From the NCBI GenBank assembly GCA_965207335.1, contig OZ242267.1, positions 806,001-870,000 on the forward strand: a DNA stretch of 64,000 bases. Reading direction: 5' to 3'. Below, one piece after another: positions 18,254-26,603 of the stretch. The notes under the pieces are model-generated. The model had not been told where the DNA came from. It did no database searches and worked only from the letters and a program-made list of their open reading frames with translations. The DNA comes from G965207335 sp965207335. GTDB taxonomy: Bacteria; Pseudomonadota; Gammaproteobacteria; PS1; Pseudothioglobaceae. The position numbers were made by a program, and so were the translations under genes. Position 1 is the stretch's first letter. Every line of letters begins with the position of its first letter.

Positions 18254-18523
18254 TGTGACAATTTTAGTTTTTTGTTATTTTTGTAGATAAAGAGATTTTT
18301 GTATAAATATGAATAATCATCAAAAATCCTATGTCTTTTAGTCCTAACTATAATATGGTTAACTACACCTATAACAACCACCAAAATAGCTAAAATATAA
18401 AATTAATTTATAGCAGTACATTGTAAACTGTTTTAGCTTTTTTTTTATAACTAAATTAATTAAAAAAATTATTACTAAAAAATACTGCTGATAATTTATA
18501 ATAAGTAGTTTTAGGAGATATAA
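18254..18523. other. Intergenic region with a decayed MITE and a copied rplM leader
   Basis: GAGATTTTTGTATAAATATG and AATAATCATCAAAAATCC (18290-18330) are a decayed MITE fragment. At 18388-18471 lies the second copy of the AT-rich segment found upstream of rplM. The promoter for the rightward thioredoxin-like gene must lie here; TTATAATAAG at 18496 could be its -10 region. Confidence 0.55.
18388..18471. repeat. Direct repeat, right copy of the rplM upstream region
   Basis: Reads AAATTAATTTATAGCAGTAC, then TTGTAAACTGTTTTAGC and a T-rich run to ATTAATTAAAAAAAT. Same order and orientation as 15003-15080. Confidence 0.8.
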
Positions 18524-19084
18524 ATGGCTAGTATTCAACCGCCTATTTGTGATTTTGGCATACCTGCTATTGATTTTGCATTACAAGGGGTAGATAACAA
18601 AACATATACTCTGGCAGATTGTAAAGGTACAAATGGTTTATTAGTAATGTTTATTTGCAATCATTGCCCGTATGTTCAGTCAATTCGTCATAGAATCATC
18701 CGCGATGTTAAAGAATTAATACCCTTAGGGGTTAATGCTGTTGCTATTATGTCAAATGATCCAACTGATTATCAAGAGGATAGTTTTGAAAATATGCAAA
18801 AAATATCACAAGAATTAGCTCTGCCATTTCCATACTTAATAGATAGCACTCAAGAAATTGCCAAGAAATATGCTGCTGTTTGTACCCCTGATTTTTTTGG
18901 CTATAACAAAGATTTAGAATTGCAATATCGCGGACGATTAGACGAATCCAGAAAAGAAACCGCAGAAAATGCAAGCAGAGATTTATTTAATGCTATGGTA
19001 CAAATTGCAACAACAAACAATGGCCCAAAAGAGCAAATACCATCAATGGGTTGTTCTATTAAATGGATTAATGCTAGTAATTAA
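18524..19084 (+). CDS. Thioredoxin-fold AhpC/TSA-like protein
   Basis: A 186-residue soluble thioredoxin-fold protein. The active-site-like stretch is FICNHCPYVQSIRHR near residue 45, a CxxC (CNHC) that marks a widespread AhpC/Redoxin-like group with a thiol-disulfide or peroxidase role. The downstream MSNDPTDYQEDSFENM and CTPDFFGYNKDLELQYRG are conserved in that group. A good ribosome site (TAGGAG) precedes the ATG. It lies 27 bases before an aldehyde dehydrogenase gene on the same strand, so they may share a transcript. The physiological substrate is unknown. Confidence 0.85.
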   Translation: MASIQPPICDFGIPAIDFALQGVDNKTYTLADCKGTNGLLVMFICNHCPYVQSIRHRIIRDVKELIPLGVNAVAIMSNDPTDYQEDSFENMQKISQELALPFPYLIDSTQEIAKKYAAVCTPDFFGYNKDLELQYRGRLDESRKETAENASRDLFNAMVQIATTNNGPKEQIPSMGCSIKWINASN

Positions 19085-19111
19085 TTATAAATTTTAATAA
19101 AAGGATAAAAA

Positions 19112-20491
19112 ATGTTAGAAATAAGACAAGCTTACACACAAAAATTATTACAAACAGTTGAATTAGACACCTTAGAAGATATTGAGAGAAAATTAAAATA
19201 TGCTCATCAAACACACCTTGATAATCGTCAAGGTTTGCCAGCTTTTAAACGCATTAAAATCCTAGATAAATTAGCAAATTTAATGGCAAAAGAGCAAGAT
19301 GATTTAGCCATGTTAATTGCCAATGAGGGCGGTAAACCGCTTATGGATGCTAAGGTGGAAGTAGCAAGGGCTATTGATGGGGTAAAACTTGCTATTAGCG
19401 AAATTCGCACTATGCGTGGTATGCAAATTCCTATGGATTTAACCCCAGCAGGTGCAGGAAAAATTGCTTTTACCACACCTGAGCCTATTGGTGTTGTAGT
19501 GGCAGTTAGTGCTTTTAACCACCCACTAAATTTAATTGTACATCAAGTAGTACCGGGTGTTGCTGTTGGCTGTCCAGTAATTATAAAACCTGCTGATACT
19601 ACACCGCTTTGTTGTTTAAGATTTGTTGAACTAGCTAATAAAGCAGGATTGCCAAAATATTGGCTACAAGTTGCGGTATGTGCTATACCTGAGTCTGAAA
19701 AGCTAGTAACAGATAGCCGCGTTGCATTTTTTAGCTTTATTGGCTCGGCTGGTGTTGGCTGGTATCTTCGCTCTAAATTAGCCCCGGGTACTAGATGTGC
19801 CCTAGAACATGGAGGCTCAGCACCGCTTATTTTTGATGATTATCATAATATTGATGGCTTTATAAATGGGGTAATTAAAGCAGGGTTTTATCACGCTGGG
19901 CAAGTTTGTGTATCAGTACAAAGAATATTCATCCCTAGTGCTAGGGTAGAAGAGATTGCTAATAAAATTGCCGATAAAGCTAAGTCCTTAATAGTAGGTG
20001 ATGCCATAAACCCAGATACCGAAGTAGGGCCACTTATTTCACCTAAGGAAGTTGATAGAGTAGAATCTTGGGTAAAAGAGGCAGTAGCAGAGGGAGCAAC
20101 CCTATTATGTGGTGGTAAAAGATTAGGCTATACAACTTATGCACCTACTGTGCTACTTAATCCAAGTACTGATTCTAAGGTAACCAAAAAAGAAATTTTT
20201 GGCCCAGTTGTATGTGTATATAACTACGATGATGTTAATGATGCTATAAATGCAGCAAATAGCCTAGAAGTAGCCTTTCAATCTGCTATTTTTACCGACA
20301 ACATCCAGTTTGCTATGAATACTGCGAAAAAACTTGACTCATCAGCAGTAATGATTAATGATTACAGCACCTTTCGCACCGACTGGATGCCATTTGCAGG
20401 TAGAAGACAATCAGGCTATGGTGTAGGCGGTATTGGTTATACTATGGCGGATATGTGCGAGGATAAAATGCTAGTAATTAATACTAATTAG
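19112..20491 (+). CDS. NAD(P)+-dependent aldehyde dehydrogenase family protein
   Basis: A 459-residue soluble enzyme that oxidises an aldehyde to an acid. The general-base glutamate lies in ALEHGGSAPLI and the nucleophilic cysteine in FYHAGQVCVSVQRIF; SAFNHPLNLIVHQV is the coenzyme-binding segment and IFGPVVCVYNYDD the C-terminal signature. It resembles the short lactaldehyde/phosphonoacetaldehyde-type ALDH group, but substrate cannot be assigned. AAAGGA precedes the ATG. Cotranscription with the thioredoxin-like gene is likely. The dispersed repeats of the accessory island begin right after its stop. Confidence 0.9.
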   Translation: MLEIRQAYTQKLLQTVELDTLEDIERKLKYAHQTHLDNRQGLPAFKRIKILDKLANLMAKEQDDLAMLIANEGGKPLMDAKVEVARAIDGVKLAISEIRTMRGMQIPMDLTPAGAGKIAFTTPEPIGVVVAVSAFNHPLNLIVHQVVPGVAVGCPVIIKPADTTPLCCLRFVELANKAGLPKYWLQVAVCAIPESEKLVTDSRVAFFSFIGSAGVGWYLRSKLAPGTRCALEHGGSAPLIFDDYHNIDGFINGVIKAGFYHAGQVCVSVQRIFIPSARVEEIANKIADKAKSLIVGDAINPDTEVGPLISPKEVDRVESWVKEAVAEGATLLCGGKRLGYTTYAPTVLLNPSTDSKVTKKEIFGPVVCVYNYDDVNDAINAANSLEVAFQSAIFTDNIQFAMNTAKKLDSSAVMINDYSTFRTDWMPFAGRRQSGYGVGGIGYTMADMCEDKMLVINTN

Positions 20492-20800
20492 TATTTTAAC
20501 AGGCAATAATTGTCGCCAATTATACTGTGCTTGTAGGATGAGATTGCCACGCCTTTTACAAGGCTCGCAATTACGGTGGGTATAATTCCAATTATTCATT
20601 TTTGGTACTTCTTTTAAAACCACACCACAAATATCTCACGACAAAAATGTAAATTATAGGCACTATGTCTATACGGGGAGTTTGAGGGGCAGTTGTACCA
20701 TAGTTGTAATAAAGGAATGAGTTCTGCCCCTCAATTAAAAAAACAATTGCTGTTAGGGGTTTGGGGATATTCCCCAAAGTAAGCTTTGCTTACTATTGTG
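20492..20800. repeat. Palindromic repeat plus a full 230-bp element copy
   Basis: A GAGATTGCCACGCC...CGCAATTACGG palindrome at 20540-20580 is followed by a 230-bp element at about 20625-20795. In this copy the internal inverted repeat is perfect: GAGGGGCAG (near 20683) pairs with CTGCCCCTC (near 20723). GGGGATATTCCCC and TAAGCTTTGCTTA follow. No gene is supported. Confidence 0.8.
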
Positions 20801-21094
20801 GGTGCTTTTTATACCGTCATTGTAAGCACTGTTTTTTTAGTGTGTAGCAATCTCAGGCAATTATGCTGGGTATAAAATAATAATGTACCTGAATAAATAT
20901 ATCACAAGTCCGACTCGTGATTAATTAAAGAGAAATAAGGATATACTACATTTTTTTTAAACAGCCAAGAAATTACCCTAACAAAGTTAAGCAAAAAACA
21001 AGACTTAGGCAAATATAGTAAACAAGATGCAAATAAATGGCTTAAAGAATACAAACAGGCAGTAAAATAATAAATAGCTATATTGCCTAGGTTT
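20800..21094 (+). repeat. Module-border repeat, copy A
   Basis: About 295 bases shared with 23200-23493 (copy B) and 31685-31955 (copy C). The unit contains a GTCATTGTAAGC/GTAGCAATCTC palindrome, then AATGTACCTGAATAAATATA and CACAAGTCCGACT, and ends in a degenerate copy of the 3' end of the pentapeptide gene. It lies immediately before the two-gene membrane module. Confidence 0.85.
20966..21070 (+). pseudogene. Remnant of the pentapeptide gene 3' end, copy A
   Basis: Thirty-four codons plus stop read QEITLTKLSKKQDLGKYS and continue to KWLKEYKQAVK. This matches the last 36 codons of the gene at 23549-24817 (QEITITELSEKEKQDLGSYS ... KWLEEYNEAIK) except for a two-codon gap and scattered substitutions. 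There is no upstream coding region, so it is a copied gene tail. Confidence 0.85.
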
Positions 21095-21176
21095 TTAGTA
21101 TTTTAACAGGCAAGGCTTGTTATAAATATTGCTTTTTTATTAAGATTCTTAACTAGTTAAAACCCAAAATTTATAT

Positions 21177-21962
21177 ATGAAACAAATTATAAATGCTACA
21201 AATATAAAACTATTTATAGGTTCTATTGTCACTGTATTTTTAGTTTTTTTTAGTTGGAAAATAACTTACTCATACAGTTGTTGGTCGCTATTTTTTCCAA
21301 TAGTATTATTAGCAACTATTGCTTATGGACTAATTGAAATAAAATCTCATCAAAGAAATTGTTTTAAAAACTGTTATTTTAAAGAAGATTCATTTTTTGC
21401 AAAATTACTATCATCTAAAATTATGATGATAATATTTTATTTATTAGCATCTATAGTATTAACAATATCAACTATGCACAGCATTATTGATTACCCAATA
21501 GAATTATGGCTGTATATTATATTTCATACTATTATTGTTATAGCAATTTTTAAATTATTTAATAGACTACTTGCAAATACAGTCCGCTCTAAATATTTAT
21601 ACTTATTTTCAAGGGAGGCGACAATTAATATAGCAATATTATTACTTATTACAATATATTTATATACTATATTAAATGGTTATGCTCCAGCATATTTAAG
21701 AGATAACTTAGAGAGTACAATTGAAACTGCGACAAAATCAATCAATTCACAATGTTATATTATAGATTATGTTTTAAGACTAAAAACTGAGTTAGATGCT
21801 TTTCTTTGGTGGTCGGTAATAAAATCGTCAAATATTTTTGTATGGGTTGGATTTATTATTATTAATGGTCTAACAGTAATAGGCATTAATAGATTTATTG
21901 TACAAATTGTGTATATACTTGATAAAATATTTAGTCCTAAACAAGAAAATGATCAACAATAA
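21177..21962 (+). CDS. Unknown multi-pass membrane protein of a two-gene module
   Basis: A 261-residue protein with about five or six hydrophobic segments (near residues 8-30, 34-50, 78-100, 106-128, 150-172, 220-245) and a basic cytoplasmic-like stretch with two cysteines around residue 62. I do not recognise a family. Its 3' end overlaps the next gene by 14 bases, so the two are translationally coupled. The pair is bracketed by border repeats A and B. Base composition is as AT-rich as the surroundings. Confidence 0.6.
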   Translation: MKQIINATNIKLFIGSIVTVFLVFFSWKITYSYSCWSLFFPIVLLATIAYGLIEIKSHQRNCFKNCYFKEDSFFAKLLSSKIMMIIFYLLASIVLTISTMHSIIDYPIELWLYIIFHTIIVIAIFKLFNRLLANTVRSKYLYLFSREATINIAILLLITIYLYTILNGYAPAYLRDNLESTIETATKSINSQCYIIDYVLRLKTELDAFLWWSVIKSSNIFVWVGFIIINGLTVIGINRFIVQIVYILDKIFSPKQENDQQ

Positions 21963-23025
21963 TACAAAACAAAAATTGCAAAATAAAAGCTCACAAGATA
22001 ATATAAAAACAACAACTAAAAAAAGTTGGCTATCTAATCTTATATTTCAAATGTCTAAATTTGAAAAAATATTTTGGGCTGTTATTTTGATATTTATGTT
22101 AATTTTTATTATAGCCAGTATTATTGCTAGCATACGACCTGATACTAAACCAAAACCAGATGTAGTTCCAAAAATATATGAGATTCCCTTAATAAAAAAT
22201 AATTTAGATAAAAATAAAGATAAAATTATTAAAGATAGAAATGAAAAACTAAATAAAATTCAAAAACAAGTTGGCTTAGAAGTAGATAAATTATTTAAAG
22301 AAGTTGAAGATAATGTGGATATATTTTTGGATTTTCATTATTCTGTTATCGGTGAATATACTGAATTAAGTTATGCAGTTGCAGGAAATATTGAAGAATT
22401 AATAAAACAAAAACTATTTAATAAGGATTTTGAAAATCAAGCATCAAAAACATTTAAAAATATAGATGATGAGTATGAAAAAATATTAAAAGAGCATTTA
22501 GATACACTTTATGATGCTAGTACTAATGGTGTTAAATTAAGTACTACAACTCTTAAAACTTTACACAATGATATTTATAAAAATGAAATAGTACAAGAAA
22601 GCAAGCTTGGTTTATTAATAGCCTCTCGCTTTGCTCCAAGATTAGTACAATCTATAAGCACAAAATTAGCAGGTAAAGCAATTATTAAAGTAGCAGCAAA
22701 AACTTCTGCAAAAGCAGTAGCAGCAACTGCAGCAGGTGTTGCAGGTATTACTTGCGGACCTTTTGTTTGGATTTGCTCACCAGTTGCTGCTATCAGTGTT
22801 TGGTTTTTAACTGATGTAGCAATAGTTTATTTATTTGAAGCACTTAATAGAGATGCTTTTAAAAATGAAGTTTTAAAATCAATTGAAAACGCTAAACAAG
22901 GATTAAAAAATAAATACAATGAGCAATATTCTAAATCATTTAATGATACTTCAGAAAAAATTTTAAACCAATATGGATACAAACTTATAAAAGTAAAAGA
23001 TATAGTTACAAGTAGCCTAAAATAA
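21949..23025 (+). CDS. Unknown membrane protein with Ala/Gly-rich hydrophobic hairpin
   Basis: A 359-residue protein from the ATG at 21949 (MINNNTKQK), inside the end of the preceding gene. One membrane helix lies near residues 38-60, then a long charged helical region (about 75-210). A hydrophobic Ala/Gly-rich segment follows around 215-285: KLAGKAIIKVAAKTSAKAV, then GITCGPFVWIC and ISVWFLTDVAIVYLFE. It ends in a basic helix. The hydrophobic segment resembles membrane-inserting hairpins of pore-forming effectors, but I know no family match. Together with its partner it could be an effector/immunity or membrane-stress module; this is inference. Confidence 0.55.
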   Translation: MINNNTKQKLQNKSSQDNIKTTTKKSWLSNLIFQMSKFEKIFWAVILIFMLIFIIASIIASIRPDTKPKPDVVPKIYEIPLIKNNLDKNKDKIIKDRNEKLNKIQKQVGLEVDKLFKEVEDNVDIFLDFHYSVIGEYTELSYAVAGNIEELIKQKLFNKDFENQASKTFKNIDDEYEKILKEHLDTLYDASTNGVKLSTTTLKTLHNDIYKNEIVQESKLGLLIASRFAPRLVQSISTKLAGKAIIKVAAKTSAKAVAATAAGVAGITCGPFVWICSPVAAISVWFLTDVAIVYLFEALNRDAFKNEVLKSIENAKQGLKNKYNEQYSKSFNDTSEKILNQYGYKLIKVKDIVTSSLK

Positions 23026-23199
23026 TTTTTACCTGTTATGATTTACAATTCTCCCTCGTCATTGTAAGCACTGTTTTTTAGTGTGTGGCAATCTCAGGCA
23101 ATTATACTGGTACTAATTACACCGCTTTTGTAGGATGAGATTGCCACGCCTTTTACAAGTCTCGCAATGACGATGGATATAATTCCAATTCGTTATTCT

Positions 23200-23493
23200 G
23201 GGTGCTTTTTATACCGTCATTGTAAGCACTGCTTTTTAGTGTGTAGCAATCTCAGGCAATTATGCTGGGTATAAAAAAATAATGTACCTGAATAAATATA
23301 TCACAAGTCCGACTAGTTATTAATTAAAGCGAAATAAGAGGATACTACATTTTTTTTAAACAGCCAAGAAATTACCCTAACAAAGTTAAGCAAAAAACAA
23401 GACTTAGGCAAATATAGTAAGCAAGATGCAAATAAATGGCTTAAAGAATACAAACAGGCAGTAAAATAATAAATAGCTATATTGCCTAGGTTT
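23200..23493 (+). repeat. Module-border repeat, copy B
   Basis: Nearly identical to copy A over about 290 bases, including the trailing TAAATAGCTATATTGCCTAG. It separates the membrane module from the intact pentapeptide gene. Confidence 0.87.
23365..23469 (+). pseudogene. Remnant of the pentapeptide gene 3' end, copy B
   Basis: The same 34-codon tail as copy A, nearly identical in DNA (AGTAAGCAAG for AGTAAACAAG). It sits 80 bases upstream of the intact gene whose tail it resembles. Confidence 0.85.
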
Positions 23494-23548
23494 TATTACT
23501 TAAAAATTATGCCTAAAACAAAATCATTTAAAAATTACTTAAAAAATT

Positions 23549-24817
23549 ATGCCTGAAAATATTACAAAATCTGAACATGATAAAAAAATTAAAAGTCTGC
23601 AAGGACAACATATACCTCAAAAAAATACCAACTCAAAAGAGTTTCAACAATTAGAACAATTAGAACAATTGACAATGGGCAATATAACAAATATTAAAAG
23701 TGCAGATAAAAACATTGCCCTACAAATATTACATCAATTAAGAGATTATTTAAGAGATAATTATGGCGATGATTTTTGTCGTTGTGCTTATAATATTTTT
23801 ACTGCTACTATCACCTCAACTCACAATGCAATACTAGATGAATATCAAAAATTAGTGCCTGATGAAAAAGCAAAAGAAGATGCTATTGCTAAACTAATTG
23901 ATAAAAACCCACTAGCTAAGCAATTAAATATAATTGTAGAAGAAGATTGGTTTAATCTACTTATTAACCATGACTACCCCACAACAACTATAAGCCTAGT
24001 AGGTGTTAATTTAACACGCACATATTTACGCCATAAAGATTTTAACAAAAGACTAGATTTATCTCATGTAAACTTGCAGGGTGCAAATTTGATTGGTGCA
24101 AACTTACAAGGGGCAAGGTTGTCTGATGCAAACTTACAAGGGGCAAGGTTGATTGGTGCAAACTTACAAGGGGCGAATTTGTTTGGTGCAAACTTACAAG
24201 GTGCGAATTTGTCTGGTGCAAAATTACAAGGGGCGAATTTATCTAGGGCAGAATTACAAGGGGCGAATTTATCTAGGGCAAAATTACAAGGGGCGAATTT
24301 GGGAGGTGCACAATTACAAGGTGCGGATTTGCGTCATGCAGAATTACAAGGGGCGAATTTGTCTTGGGCAGAATTACAAGGGGCGAATTTGTATGGGGCA
24401 AAATTACAAGGGGCGGATTTGCGTAATGCAAAATTACAAGGGGCGAATTTGTCTTATGCACAATTACAAGGGGTTTATTGTAGTGAAAAGTATGAAGGAA
24501 TTAGTTTTAAAGAACGAATTAATGAACAAGTAGGTAAAAATGGTAATTTATCAGGTATTAAGATTAAGATTGAGTTTGAGTTTGACGAAAATAACAAGCA
24601 ATATATTATTAACATGCTTAAAAAACTGCCTAACAAAAACTATATTGATGAGGCTATAAAACGCATAGAAAATGAAACTGTGCTAATTGACGATAATAAA
24701 AAACCGCAAGAAATTACCATAACAGAGTTAAGCGAAAAAGAAAAACAAGACTTAGGTAGTTATAGTCAAGAAGATGCAGATAAATGGCTTGAAGAATACA
24801 ATGAGGCAATAAAATAA
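23549..24817 (+). CDS. Pentapeptide-repeat protein with extra N- and C-terminal domains
   Basis: A 422-residue protein in three parts. Residues ~45-150 are helical and unrecognised. Residues ~165-310 are pentapeptide repeats of the A(N/D)LxxA type (LQGANLSGAKLQGANLSRA and so on), about 28 repeats that should form a right-handed quadrilateral beta-helix. Residues ~311-422 form a charged C-terminal domain ending in the tail copied at the module borders. Pentapeptide proteins include DNA mimics that protect gyrase and various phage-defence accessories, but this architecture has no known job to me. The repeat DNA (TTACAAGGGGCGAATTT) is highly regular and may vary in copy number. Confidence 0.85.
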   Translation: MPENITKSEHDKKIKSLQGQHIPQKNTNSKEFQQLEQLEQLTMGNITNIKSADKNIALQILHQLRDYLRDNYGDDFCRCAYNIFTATITSTHNAILDEYQKLVPDEKAKEDAIAKLIDKNPLAKQLNIIVEEDWFNLLINHDYPTTTISLVGVNLTRTYLRHKDFNKRLDLSHVNLQGANLIGANLQGARLSDANLQGARLIGANLQGANLFGANLQGANLSGAKLQGANLSRAELQGANLSRAKLQGANLGGAQLQGADLRHAELQGANLSWAELQGANLYGAKLQGADLRNAKLQGANLSYAQLQGVYCSEKYEGISFKERINEQVGKNGNLSGIKIKIEFEFDENNKQYIINMLKKLPNKNYIDEAIKRIENETVLIDDNKKPQEITITELSEKEKQDLGSYSQEDADKWLEEYNEAIK

Positions 24818-25086
24818 TAACAAAATAAGGGGTATAAACATTAATTATTACAGGCAATAATTGCCGCCAATTATACTGTGCTTGTAGGATGAGATTGCCA
24901 CGCCTTTTTACAAAGGCTCGCAATGACGGTGAACATAATTCCAATTTGTTATTCTGGGTACTTTTTTAAAATCACACCGCGAATGTCTCACGACAAAAAT
25001 ATACCTTACAAGCACAATGTCTATATGGGGAGTTTGAGGGGCTGTTGTACGGTAACTGTAATACGAAAACTAGTTCCGCCCCTAAT
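24818..25086. repeat. Palindrome and interrupted 230-bp element (left part)
   Basis: A GAGATTGCCACGCC...CGCAATGACGG palindrome at 24888-24929 is followed by a 230-bp element from about 24975, broken at 25086 by a MITE and resuming at 25196. Short frames on both strands merely translate these repeats. Confidence 0.75.
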
Positions 25087-25195
25087 GGAGACCTTTGCAC
25101 AAACATGAATAATCATCAGAACCCCGCTTTTCACTCACTTACATTAAGCAAAAATCAGAGCTCTGCTAATCATCTCTATTTATGCAAAGATCTCT
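25087..25195. mobile_element. MITE, short form, in a 230-bp element
   Basis: A 109-bp copy (GGAGACCTTTGCACAAA...TTATGCAAAGATCTCT) flanked by AAT on both sides, a 3-bp target duplication. It is the second case (with 2890-2998) in which a MITE sits in the middle of the 230-bp element. Confidence 0.85.
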
Positions 25196-25474
25196 AATAA
25201 AAAAACAAGTAAAACAACTTCACACAAAATAAACACCCTGTAATTGCTGTTAGGGGTTTGGGGATATTCCCCAAAGTGAGCTTTGCTTACTATTGTGGGT
25301 GCTTTTTTAAACCACACCGCTTTTGTAGCACGAGATTGCCACACCTTTATTAAGTCTCGCAATGACGGTGGGTGTATAAAAACATTTTACTAAGCGTAGT
25401 ATTTATTGCTATTTTATTCACAAAGAATACTATGTATATAGAGACCTTTAATTTTTAGTGGTAAAAAAATACCG
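25196..25474. repeat. Right part of the 230-bp element, palindrome and MITE-end fragment
   Basis: The element resumes at AAAACAAGTAAAACAACTTC and ends with TAAGGGG-like hairpins near 25290. A GAGATTGCCACACC...CGCAATGACGG palindrome follows at 25333-25370, then an isolated MITE end GAGACCTTTAA at 25441, just beyond the integrase stop. Confidence 0.7.
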
Positions 25475-26437
25475 TTAAAAGTCCAGTGGACTTTTGACAA
25501 TGTTTTGACTTAACTCTTTAACAATATGGCTGTAAATCATAGTTGTTTGTAAGTTTTTATGTCCTAAAAGTTCAGAAATTGTACGGATGTCAATTCCATT
25601 TTGTAATAAATGTGTTGCATAAGAATGACGAAAAGTATGGGCAGAAATTTTTTTATCAATATAAGATAAACGAGCAGCATTTTTGATGTTCCTACCAAAA
25701 GTTGTTGGTAGTATATGGTAGCGAATTTGTTTCTTGCCTCTTGGGTCTTTTGAAATTGAACTCATAGGAAATAAATATTGCCACTTAAATTCTGTATTAG
25801 CATTTGGATATTTTTTATCTAGTGCAAATGGCAAATGAACATAACCAAAGCCATTAATAATATCTTTTTTATGAGTTTTTCTCACATTTTCAATATGAAT
25901 TTTCAAATCTTCTTTTACTTTTAGTGGCAGAGGTAAAATCCTATCTTTTTGGCTTTTTCCATCCCAAATATAAACTTTGTTAAAGCTAAAATCAATATCT
26001 TTAATACGCAATCGTAATAATTCATTCATACGCAGACCGCAACCGTATAAAAGCTTTAGCATGAACTGGTAAATTCCCTTACTATTGAAAATAACATTTT
26101 TAACTTCGTCAATGGTTAAAACGGCAGGAATATGGATTTCTACCTTAGCTATAAGTGCAGATATGTTTTTATTTTTAATTGAAATTCCTAAAACTTTTTC
26201 GTATAAAAATAACAAAGCATTAAAAGCCTGATTTTGAGTACTAGGAGAAACATTGCGATTAACTGCTAAATCGGTTAAAAATTCTTCAATTTCAATTTTT
26301 CCCATTTGTTTAGGGTGTTTTTTATTGTGAAATAAAATATAGCGTTTTATCCAACTAAGATAGGTTTTTTCAGTTTGATAACTATAGTGTTTAAGGCGAA
26401 TTTTATCACGAACAATTTCTAATAATTTTTTTGTCAT
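25475..26437 (-). CDS. intI: Integron integrase
   Basis: A 320-residue tyrosine recombinase that inserts and excises gene cassettes at attI and attC. The catalytic set is present: Arg136 (GCGLRMNELLRLR), Lys near 161-164, His267 and Arg270 (AHTFRHSYATHLL), His293 (LLGHKNLQTTMIYSHI) and Tyr302. The patch that distinguishes IntI from other tyrosine recombinases is visible at residues ~202-240 (LPFALDKKYPNAN, then FKWQYLFPMSS and DPRGKKQIRYH). Length fits IntI (about 320-340). It is transcribed away from the cassettes, with attI in the 166-bp gap before it, the classical arrangement. The sequence looks intact. No LexA box was recognised upstream. Confidence 0.95.
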   Translation of the reverse strand: MTKKLLEIVRDKIRLKHYSYQTEKTYLSWIKRYILFHNKKHPKQMGKIEIEEFLTDLAVNRNVSPSTQNQAFNALLFLYEKVLGISIKNKNISALIAKVEIHIPAVLTIDEVKNVIFNSKGIYQFMLKLLYGCGLRMNELLRLRIKDIDFSFNKVYIWDGKSQKDRILPLPLKVKEDLKIHIENVRKTHKKDIINGFGYVHLPFALDKKYPNANTEFKWQYLFPMSSISKDPRGKKQIRYHILPTTFGRNIKNAARLSYIDKKISAHTFRHSYATHLLQNGIDIRTISELLGHKNLQTTMIYSHIVKELSQNIVKSPLDF

Positions 26438-26603
26438 TTATGTGTATTTAAATAAATATACTCATTATTATATACATTATAAATAAATAATTATGGTTAT
26501 TTAATGTTAAAAATATTATTTTTTTAAAGTATTTAATAAAATTAAAAATAGTTAGTGTATAATTATGTGTTTAATAAATAGTTATGCACTAAAGGAAGCA
26601 TTT
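26438..26603 (+). promoter_or_regulatory. attI-like recombination region and putative cassette promoter
   Basis: This AT-rich gap between intI and the first cassette gene contains GTTATGC at 26581-26587. It occupies the position of the attI core and resembles the GTTATAT cores that end both attC sites. TATAAT at 26558-26563 could be the -10 box of the cassette promoter Pc; no good -35 is seen. The first cassette would begin within GTTATGC, and its gene has AAAGGAAG followed by ATG at 26604. Confidence 0.55.

Larger units (their letters stand above)
23026..23548. other. Repeat-filled gap before the pentapeptide gene
   Basis: Two GTCATTGTAAGC...GCAATCTC palindromes and a GAGATTGCCACGCC palindrome (23050-23270) lead into border repeat B. 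Just before the next gene, TTACTTAAAAATTATGCCT occurs at 23498 and again, with one extra A, at 23536. The second copy contains the real start codon; the first opens a 15-codon frame that ends in it. Confidence 0.6.

Noticed and set aside
18193..18384. 63-codon frame upstream of the ATPase gene
   Set aside because: It spans a decayed MITE and the ATPase 5' end in another frame, with no ribosome site.
24153..24533. 126-codon and antisense frames across the pentapeptide repeats
   Set aside because: Periodic repeat DNA keeps other frames open; the gene at 23549-24817 explains the region.
26438..26603. LexA box controlling the integrase
   Set aside because: No CTGT-N8-ACAG or close variant was found; SOS control cannot be claimed.
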